Shown here in pieces: positions 8,013 to 12,330 of a stretch of 12,443 nucleotides of DNA. The notes beneath the pieces are model-generated. The model did not search any database. It was given only the letters and a program-made list of their open reading frames with translations, and was not told the origin of the DNA. How positions within the stretch are numbered: the first letter of the stretch is position 1; the number at the start of each line of letters is the position of its first letter. The translations under genes and the position numbers were made by a program. The stretch is from Patescibacteria group bacterium (GTDB taxonomy: Bacteria > Patescibacteriota > Microgenomatia > UBA1400 > MFAQ01): the NCBI GenBank assembly GCA_018817845.1, contig JAHITH010000006.1:1-12443 (forward strand), given 5' to 3'.

Positions 8013-8542
8013 GAGATAACGGCTATACATTAATGGAGTTGGTGGTGGTAATTGGGGTTTTAATAGTGGTAATTGGGGCAGGAATGAATGTTTTTTATCA
8101 ATCTTTAAGAAGTGGTGCAAAAATTGATTATGAATTATTTTTGGATGGCACAAGTAGGGTGGTGGAAAATTCGATGAGTTTATTAATTAGATATGGGCAG
8201 GTGGTAGGGGTTGAAGGGCAGGATGATTCGGTATGTTTAAGTGCTGGTTCGGGCGGAGTAGTTGGAAATACTTTAGTTGTGGCTGAAAATGGTCGGCAAA
8301 CAGAGTATGCATTGATATCGGATTTTATTGCTTCTAGTTCTTCTAGTCCTAGTCAACAGATAATGGTTAGTCCGGAGGGGATGAAGGTTAATGCAATAGA
8401 ATTTAACTGGGTTTGTGGTTATGGGAAGCAAGAAAAAGTGGTGGTAAGTTATCGTGCTCAGGCGGAGAAAGATGATCAAGTGGTGCCTGTTGAGGAAAGT
8501 TATTCTTTTGAGGTGTTGGTGAAAAATTCTGGATATTATTAG
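8009..8542 (+). CDS. GspJ/PilW-like minor pseudopilin
   Basis: This is a 177-residue prepilin with leader MRDNG, Tyr at +1 and Glu at +5 (YTLMELVVVIGVLIVVIGAG). The following MNVFYQSLRSGAKIDYELFLDGTSRVVENSMSLL, given here as the segment from about residue 27 to 60, has the long helix and lack of an SRDA motif expected for GspJ/PilW, where the residue pattern leads into a large beta-rich head. Two cysteines (SVCLSAG and WVCGYG) may pair. A low-complexity serine run, ASSSSSPSQ, lies near residue 110. The start overlaps the GspI-like stop as ATGA. Assignment rests mainly on gene order and general resemblance, because GspJ-type heads diverge quickly; general prepilin identity is much surer. Confidence 0.82.
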   Translation: MRDNGYTLMELVVVIGVLIVVIGAGMNVFYQSLRSGAKIDYELFLDGTSRVVENSMSLLIRYGQVVGVEGQDDSVCLSAGSGGVVGNTLVVAENGRQTEYALISDFIASSSSSPSQQIMVSPEGMKVNAIEFNWVCGYGKQEKVVVSYRAQAEKDDQVVPVEESYSFEVLVKNSGYY

Positions 8543-8548
8543 TATAGA

Positions 8549-9331
8549 ATGGAAGTAATGGTAAGAAAAAGTGAAAGCGGGCAAGTGGTATTAATATTGG
8601 TGTTGGCGGCGACGGTGGTTGGTACGTTGGTGGTTTCTTTGGCGAGCAGGTCTACTGTTAATTTAAGAACGCAAACCTTAGATACCGAGAGAATAAAGGC
8701 TCTCAAGGGTGCCGAAAGTGGTGTAGAGCAAGCCTTTTTAAGTCAAGGTTCGGTGCCGGTAACGGGTTTGGGTGATGGAGTTAGTTATGTTGCTGATTAC
8801 TTGGATGAGGGTGGTACTGGAATGGTGTCTGATTTGGTGGATCCAGGTGATGTGGTTGATGTATTGATAGAGGGGGCAGATAGCGGTGTGAATGGGGTTA
8901 AGATATATTTTTCGTCTGGGTCTTCTACGGCGGTGAAGATATCTGAGTATAGGGTTGTTGGTGGAAGTTATTTGGTTAATTCGTATGCTTACGATGGTGA
9001 TATTTGGAGGGTTTTGGCAAATAATTTTTCGATTCCAGGTAGTGGTGGGACATTTAAAGAAACAGTATTTGAGAGTAGTAAGGTAATAAGTGTATCCCCT
9101 ACCACTAGTAAGCTTTTAAGAATTATGGTTTTGTACTCTGCCAGTAAGATTGGTGTGAAGCCAGTGGGGGGGAATTTACCTGATCAACAGGTGGTGATAT
9201 CTTCTGTTGGGACATATTCTGTGTCTGCTGATGTTGATGTAAAAAAACGATTGGAGCTTAGAAAAGAGATGGAGAAGGCTCCGGCGGTGTTTGATAGGGT
9301 GTTGTATTCTAATGCTAGGCTGGCTCAGTAA
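8549..9331 (+). CDS. GspK/PilX-like minor pseudopilin
   Basis: At 260 residues this is the largest of the prepilin-like proteins. After MEVMVRKSESG comes QVVLILVLAATVVGTLVVSL, so cleavage would follow Gly11. There is no Glu at +5 (Ile instead), as is known for GspK, the tip-most pseudopilin that caps the fibre. The next segment, RTQTLDTERIKALKGAESGVEQAF, resembles the helix of PilX/GspK-type proteins, with AE.G.eqA typical of this group. The head is large, glycine- and serine-rich and without cysteine. Another ATG at 8558 would give the leader MVRKSESG and is equally acceptable. No terminator follows the stop; the sequence instead enters a repeat-rich insert 14 bases later. It closes the first gene block of the locus. 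Confidence 0.83.
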   Translation: MEVMVRKSESGQVVLILVLAATVVGTLVVSLASRSTVNLRTQTLDTERIKALKGAESGVEQAFLSQGSVPVTGLGDGVSYVADYLDEGGTGMVSDLVDPGDVVDVLIEGADSGVNGVKIYFSSGSSTAVKISEYRVVGGSYLVNSYAYDGDIWRVLANNFSIPGSGGTFKETVFESSKVISVSPTTSKLLRIMVLYSASKIGVKPVGGNLPDQQVVISSVGTYSVSADVDVKKRLELRKEMEKAPAVFDRVLYSNARLAQ

Positions 9332-9344
9332 AAATACGGATCGT

Positions 9345-9382
9345 CCTTTGTTAAAGTATGGGTCTAGCGTAGCGAGGAACGG
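9345..9382 (+). repeat. 38-base direct repeat, copy 1
   Basis: This copy begins CCTTTGTTAAAGTATGGG and ends GCGAGGAACGG; it is identical over all 38 bases to 9839-9876 and the identity stops sharply on both sides. It starts 13 bases after the GspK-like stop codon. Unlike copy 2 it has no complementary arm upstream, so it does not form the strong hairpin seen there. The two copies bound a 494-base repeat unit containing the small reverse-strand gene. Confidence 0.95.
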
Positions 9383-9401
9383 AGAAGTAGCAGAAGACGA
9401 T

Positions 9402-9656
9402 TTAACCCATAGCTTCTAATTTATCTTCGATATCCTGCAATTCTGTTTCTGCATCCTTAAAATTAGAGATAGTTTGCCATGCATTATATTCTTTTTTTTG
9501 TAAACCCTTACTAATCTCCAAACCTGCAAGATGAGGGTATTCTTGCAGAAGAGAATTGCGTCTTTCTATTCCCTCACTAAAAAATTTCCTTCTGTTTGCA
9601 AGAAATTCTTTTGGTGATAATTCCTGTAATGCTTTTGCGGAATTTTCTCTATTCAT
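9402..9656 (-). CDS. Small protein of unknown function (84 aa)
   Basis: I do not recognise this protein. It has 84 residues, no cysteine, no signal peptide and no membrane segment, and looks mostly helical and highly charged: MNRENSAKALQELSPKEF opens the protein, a basic stretch FLANRRKFFSEGIERRN follows, and an acidic end DAETELQDIEDKLEAMG closes it, which could form a short coiled coil. It is the only complete gene on the reverse strand and its A-rich coding sequence differs from the G/T-rich pilus genes, suggesting a separate origin. No Shine-Dalgarno sequence precedes the ATG. It lies alone between two 38-base direct repeats, so it may be cargo of a small mobile or repeat-expanded segment; an antitoxin-like or regulatory role would be speculation. 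The normal-looking amino-acid mix supports a real gene, but a non-expressed ORF cannot be excluded. Confidence 0.6.
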   Translation of the reverse strand: MNRENSAKALQELSPKEFLANRRKFFSEGIERRNSLLQEYPHLAGLEISKGLQKKEYNAWQTISNFKDAETELQDIEDKLEAMG

Positions 9657-9726
9657 AAATTTAGCTAAAGTTTTCTGCTATTTTGTACAACGTTTCTGTA
9701 TATGCGAAGTTGAGATGTTTATATTA

Positions 9727-9744
9727 GTAATATTTGTATATTAC
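9727..9744. repeat. A/T-rich perfect inverted repeat
   Basis: GTAATAT (9727-9733) and ATATTAC (9738-9744) are perfect complements around a TTGT loop. The element is in the A/T-rich stretch upstream of the small reverse-strand gene, about 70 bases before its ATG, where a promoter or operator would be expected. It is too weak for a terminator and may simply reflect A/T richness. Confidence 0.45.
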
Positions 9745-9764
9745 CATATGTGTTTAATAGATGG

Positions 9765-9803
9765 ATTCCCGCCTGCGCGGGAATGACGGTGGGGGCAGGC
9801 GGG
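9765..9803. repeat. ATTCCC-N8-GGGAAT palindromic repeat with a second arm
   Basis: ATTCCCGCCTGCGCGGGAAT (9765-9784) is a perfect inverted repeat with 8-base arms around CTGC. It fits the ATTCCC-N8-GGGAAT pattern of the Neisseria dRS3 family and of similar short repeats scattered in many bacterial genomes. A further copy of one arm follows: CCCGCCTGC (9768-9776) is complementary to GCAGGCGGG (9795-9803), so two hairpins exclude each other. The unit resembles a dispersed REP-like element. Membership of a family cannot be proved from a single copy in this window. Confidence 0.75.
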
Positions 9804-9816
9804 GTGACAGGGACGG

Positions 9817-9848
9817 CCTTTGGTTAACAAAGGTGAGACCTTTGTTAA
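9817..9848. repeat. Two overlapping, mutually exclusive hairpins
   Basis: TTAACAAAGGT (9824-9834) and ACCTTTGTTAA (9838-9848) form a perfect 11-base-pair stem with a three-base GAG loop. The left arm can instead pair upstream: CCTTTG (9817-9822) with CAAAGG (9828-9833) around GTTAA. The right arm is the start of direct repeat copy 2. There is no T-run after the stem, so it is not a standard intrinsic terminator. Confidence 0.7.
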
Positions 9849-9876
9849 AGTATGGGTCTAGCGTAGCGAGGAACGG
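9839..9876 (+). repeat. 38-base direct repeat, copy 2
   Basis: This copy is identical to 9345-9382 over 38 bases and in the same orientation. Its first ten bases double as the right arm of the 11-base-pair stem at 9824-9848. It is followed at once by another inverted repeat (9877-9914), a context not shared by copy 1. Same-orientation copies this close could recombine and delete the 494 bases between them. Confidence 0.95.
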
Positions 9877-9914
9877 TAACCAGGCTCAACCCCGCGGGTT
9901 GAGGCTGGGGGTTA
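9877..9914. repeat. G+C-rich inverted repeat
   Basis: CCAGGCTCAACCC (9880-9892) pairs with GGGTTGAGGCTGG (9896-9908) with one mismatch around a CGC loop; TAACC (9877-9881) and GGTTA (9910-9914) can extend or replace the base of the stem. A competing hairpin uses GAGGCT (9901-9906) with AGCCTC (9914-9919). It is the most stable-looking stem of the insert by eye. No T-run follows. Confidence 0.7.
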
Positions 9915-9940
9915 GCCTCGAAACTGATATGGTGGGAATT

Positions 9941-9966
9941 AGTTCGATGGTTCGAACCATCGAACT
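9941..9966. repeat. Perfect 26-base palindrome
   Basis: The 26 bases read the same on both strands: AGTTCGATGGTTC followed by its exact reverse complement, centred on TTCGAA at 9951-9956. Perfect symmetry with no loop is typical of a binding site for a dimeric protein or a recombination site; as RNA it could fold as an 11-pair stem. It lies about 73 bases before the pilM start, a fitting place for an operator. The sequence resembles a tRNA T-loop by chance only; no tRNA can be folded around it. Confidence 0.75.
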
Positions 9967-10032
9967 CTGGTCATTCCGATTGGAGTCCCGACTCTGCGGT
10001 CTAAAAGACCAGAGCAAAATCGGCAGCGGGAC
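9965..10032. repeat. Nested and competing inverted repeats before pilM
   Basis: Several arms can pair in this short stretch. CTCTGGTC (9965-9972) complements GACCAGAG (10007-10014). GGTCT (9998-10002) complements AGACC (10006-10010) around AAA, and CTCT/AGAG extends that stem past a two-base bulge. CCGAT (9976-9980) complements ATCGG (10019-10023). GTCCCG (9985-9990) complements CGGGAC (10027-10032), which crosses the CCGAT pair and so would form a pseudoknot topology. GAGTC (9983-9987) and GACTC (9990-9994) form a further small dyad. It could be a structured RNA leader or repeat debris; the sequence alone cannot decide. Confidence 0.5.
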
Positions 10033-10034
10033 GG

Positions 10035-10040
10035 TATAAT
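10035..10040 (+). promoter_or_regulatory. Perfect -10 box overlapping the annotated pilM start
   Basis: TATAAT at 10035-10040 matches the sigma-70 -10 consensus exactly and overlaps the ATG at 10039. A start of transcription about seven bases downstream would fall at 10047-10048, where the second in-frame ATG (10048) lies, giving a leaderless pilM mRNA. No convincing -35 is seen: 17 bases upstream reads GAGCAA. The evidence is therefore only the hexamer and its position. Confidence 0.38.
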
Positions 10041-11058
10041 GAAATATATGCCTGCCTATTTTGGATTAGATATTGGAAGTAGTTCGATTAAAATTTTAAA
10101 ATTAAAAGGTAATAAAAACGTGGAAGCTGTTGGCATGGCTGTGAATCCGGTGGGCAGAAGTGACTTGGATTTACCCGTGGAGCAAAAGACGAAGTTGGTG
10201 GAAGCGGTTAAGGCATTGATAAAAGAGTCTGGGGTGAAGAGTAGGAATGTAGTTTTGTCTATTCCGGAGTCTTTGGTGTTTTCTAGAATCTTAAAATTAC
10301 CGATTATGAGTACTCCAGAATTAGCGTCTGCTATAAAGTGGGAGTTGGATCAAGTGGTCCCCTTTCCTCCAGATGAAATCGAAATTTCTTGGGTGGTGAT
10401 TGATAAACCCAAGAAAAAAATTGGTAATGAGAAAATGAAAGTGTTTGTGGTGGCTGTTCCCAAAAAAGTGAGCGAGGTGTATGTGAAGTTTTTGACGTTA
10501 ACGGGGTTGGAGCCAGAGAGAATTGAAAATGAGATACTGTCGTTAGCCAGAGGTTTGTCTGGGTTTACAGCAGACAAGGGAGTAAGTTTGATATTGGATG
10601 TGGGAGCCAGTTTTACCAAGATGGTTGTGGTGGAAAAAGAACAAATATATTTGAGCCATGTGGTGCCGTTGGCCGGTATGGCGATGACCAGAATGATAGC
10701 TGAAACCTTTAAGATACCGGTAAATCAAGCTGAGGAATATAAAAGAGTTTATGGGGTTGATAAATCGCAGGTGGAAGGAAAAATATATAATACCTTGGTT
10801 GGCTTGATGGATAGCTTGGCGGTAGAGATAAAAAAAGTAATGGCTAATTTTTCAAATACAGAGAAGGATAAGCGGATAGAAAGAATTGTATTGGTTGGTG
10901 GTGGGGCTTTTCTTAAGGGATTTACGGGTGTGTTGGTTGAGAAAACTGGATTGGATGTAGTGATGGGTGATCCTTTTGGTACGATAGAAGTAGCTGAAAA
11001 AATAAAGGCTAGTGGGGTTGTTTTTGCAACCGCCTTAGGATTAGCAATTGGAGAATAA
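10039..11058 (+). CDS. pilM: PilM, actin-like cytoplasmic pilus assembly ATPase
   Basis: PilM is an FtsA/actin-fold protein that binds ATP and the cytoplasmic tail of PilN, linking the motor to the membrane complex. At 339 residues it is full length. The nucleotide-binding motifs are visible: phosphate-1 DIGSSSIK (11-18), phosphate-2 DVGASFTKM (187-195), adenosine motif LVGGGA (285-290) and the closing ATALGLAIG (330-338). WELDQVVPFPPDE (101-113) is a typical PilM segment of the inserted 1C-like subdomain. The start is uncertain: ATG 10039 is followed by in-frame ATG 10048 (MPAYFGLDIG), which still keeps the whole fold and lies just downstream of the TATAAT that overlaps the first ATG. Neither start has a Shine-Dalgarno sequence. 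It opens the pilMNO block after the repeat-rich insert. Confidence 0.95.
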   Translation: MKYMPAYFGLDIGSSSIKILKLKGNKNVEAVGMAVNPVGRSDLDLPVEQKTKLVEAVKALIKESGVKSRNVVLSIPESLVFSRILKLPIMSTPELASAIKWELDQVVPFPPDEIEISWVVIDKPKKKIGNEKMKVFVVAVPKKVSEVYVKFLTLTGLEPERIENEILSLARGLSGFTADKGVSLILDVGASFTKMVVVEKEQIYLSHVVPLAGMAMTRMIAETFKIPVNQAEEYKRVYGVDKSQVEGKIYNTLVGLMDSLAVEIKKVMANFSNTEKDKRIERIVLVGGGAFLKGFTGVLVEKTGLDVVMGDPFGTIEVAEKIKASGVVFATALGLAIGE

Positions 11059-11059
11059 T

Positions 11060-11599
11060 GTGGCTAAAATAAATTTACTTAAGACTAAGTGGGTAGGAAA
11101 AAGACAGATTGAGAGACTTAATTTATTAGCTAGTGTGATTATATTTTTGACTGTGGGTGGTTTTTTATTGCAGTCCTTTTATGTTGCTGGTAGATTGGTT
11201 TATTTAAGAAGTAAAATTGCTAGGACAAAAAACGAGATACAGGTTGTGAATAATGTGTTTAAGAATGACAAAACTTCAGTAGAAAATTTTGTTTGGGCTC
11301 AAGGAGTGCTAGAGAAAATTGCCAGAGAGAAAGAGGTGGAGTATAAGTACAAGAAGTATCTGCTGGAAATAAATAGTTGGTTAACCAGTGGAACATCGTT
11401 GGCGGGGGTGAGTTTTACAAAAAAAGATGAAATTTCGTTTATAGTATTTGCTGATAATATTGATTATTACAGAGGGTTTGAAACTAATTTAAAATTAAAG
11501 CAAGAGGAAGAGAATTTTGGATTTAGGGTGGTTGAACAGGAGTCTTTAAGCCGAACAGAAGATGGTACTTACAAGGTGAAAATTAGATTAAAAATATGA
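11060..11599 (+). CDS. pilN: PilN, inner-membrane alignment protein
   Basis: PilN is a bitopic membrane protein that pairs with PilO and docks onto PilM by its short cytoplasmic N-terminus. Starting at GTG 11060 gives MAKINLLKTKW, carrying the conserved INLL motif that fits the PilM groove (the usual following Pro is Lys here). One membrane segment lies at about 22-43, then a helical/coiled region (about 45-105) and an alpha/beta domain to residue 179. The GTG is preferred to the TTG at 11048 because a GGAG (11050-11053) sits six bases upstream, one of the few good ribosome sites in the window; it lies inside the end of pilM. The stop overlaps pilO as ATGA (11596-11599). Overall identity relies on the motif, topology and place between pilM and pilO. 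Confidence 0.9.
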   Translation: MAKINLLKTKWVGKRQIERLNLLASVIIFLTVGGFLLQSFYVAGRLVYLRSKIARTKNEIQVVNNVFKNDKTSVENFVWAQGVLEKIAREKEVEYKYKKYLLEINSWLTSGTSLAGVSFTKKDEISFIVFADNIDYYRGFETNLKLKQEEENFGFRVVEQESLSRTEDGTYKVKIRLKI

Positions 11600-12330
11600 T
11601 AACCAAGAAGATTTTTGGGGTTTTATTACCTGATTGGGTGAATGAAGAAGTGTTAAAGAAGTTGGTTTATAGTTTTGTGGGTCTGGTAGTGGCCATTTTA
11701 GTATCTAGCTTGTTTGTTTGGCCTAGATTTTCTGATTTGTATAAGAACGAACGGGAGTTGGTCGGGTTGGAAAAGTCTTTAAAGGTTTTGTCTGATTCGA
11801 TTGATCAAGTAGAGAGTTTCAAGATAAATTTGGGTGAAGATAAAATGACTGTTTTGAGGGTAGCGGTGCCTACAGTCTTTGATCCAGGCTTGATACTTTC
11901 TAGTTTAAGACAGGTGAGTGTTAGTGCTGGAGTAACATTAGAGGCTTATGAGGTAGATGGAGGGGTGATTGAAGCAAAGGATAACTTGGGGATTTTGAAA
12001 AAGCATAAAGTTAATTTGAAGTTAGTAGGAAGATCGGATAGATTAATAAGATTTATAGATTTGTTGGGTAACAGTTTGCCTGTTTCGGTTATTTCTGAAT
12101 TGTCGTTGTCTGAGATATCTAAGTTGTTTAACCAGCAAGGGGTGAGTCAGTTGGAGATGGAGGTGACGTATTTTGAGTCTGGATTGGCCGAGGTGGAATT
12201 AGACAAAATAGTAAGTTTTACTGATAAAAATAAGCAGTTGTTGGGTGAAATTATGTTTTATACTACCCCCAAAGTTATTCAGGACGGGATTGGTGTGCAG
12301 ACTGAGAGGCAAGGTAGTTTATTCTTCTAA
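11596..12330 (+). CDS. pilO: PilO, inner-membrane alignment protein
   Basis: This 244-residue bitopic protein has a cytoplasmic tail, one membrane helix (about 23-42), a coiled-coil segment (about 46-78) and a ferredoxin-like outer domain beginning near VAVPTVFDPGLILSSL (89-104). That VPT..dp.lILSSL-type segment and the later IRFIDLLGNSLPV (151-163) are typical of PilO. It would form heterodimers with PilN. The final forty residues (FTDKNKQLLGEIMFYTTP onward) form an extension beyond the core domain. It is last in the pilus block. No pilP or pilQ follows; the next gene is on the other strand and the two overlap tail to tail over 12319-12330. Sequence conservation is low in this family, so the call relies on topology plus gene order. 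Confidence 0.9.
   Translation: MITKKIFGVLLPDWVNEEVLKKLVYSFVGLVVAILVSSLFVWPRFSDLYKNERELVGLEKSLKVLSDSIDQVESFKINLGEDKMTVLRVAVPTVFDPGLILSSLRQVSVSAGVTLEAYEVDGGVIEAKDNLGILKKHKVNLKLVGRSDRLIRFIDLLGNSLPVSVISELSLSEISKLFNQQGVSQLEMEVTYFESGLAEVELDKIVSFTDKNKQLLGEIMFYTTPKVIQDGIGVQTERQGSLFF

Larger units (their letters stand above)
9332..10038. other. Repeat-rich interruption between the pseudopilin and pilMNO blocks
   Basis: These 707 bases are the only long break on the pilus strand. They contain one small reverse-strand gene (9402-9656), an A/T-rich stretch (about 9657-9760), then about 280 bases rich in G+C and dominated by inverted repeats. Two perfect 38-base direct repeats bracket the small gene. On the + strand two frames are open (9556-9786 and 9761-10039) but read through repeats and do not look like proteins. 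The lack of intrinsic terminators with a T-run means it is unclear whether transcription from the pseudopilins passes through to pilM. Confidence 0.8.

Noticed and set aside
69..9331. Type II secretion system instead of a type IV pilus
   Set aside because: The H-I-J-K-like genes would allow it, but pilT and pilMNO are present and no gspC, gspD or gspL/M-type gene is seen.
9556..9786. Open frame of 76 codons on the + strand
   Set aside because: It is antisense to the small reverse-strand gene and then runs into the A/T-rich stretch; its Phe/Cys-rich product looks like a shadow.
9817..9914. Intrinsic terminator for the pseudopilin block
   Set aside because: Strong stems are present but none is followed by a T-run on either strand, so no standard terminator can be claimed.
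9941..10035. Possible tRNA, suggested by GGTTCGAACC
   Set aside because: The TTCGAA is the centre of a perfect palindrome with a six-base loop; no acceptor, D or anticodon arms fit on either strand.
9332..10038. CRISPR array
   Set aside because: Only two copies of the 38-base repeat exist, 456 bases apart, with a gene between them; there are no regular spacers.
9761..10039. Open frame of 92 codons on the + strand just before pilM
   Set aside because: It reads straight through the dRS3-like palindrome, the direct repeat and the other dyads; MDSRLRGNDGGG is a familiar product of translating such repeats, and composition is not protein-like.
11048..11059. TTG start for pilN
   Set aside because: GTG at 11060 has GGAG at a six-base distance and directly yields MAKINLL, the expected PilN N-terminus.
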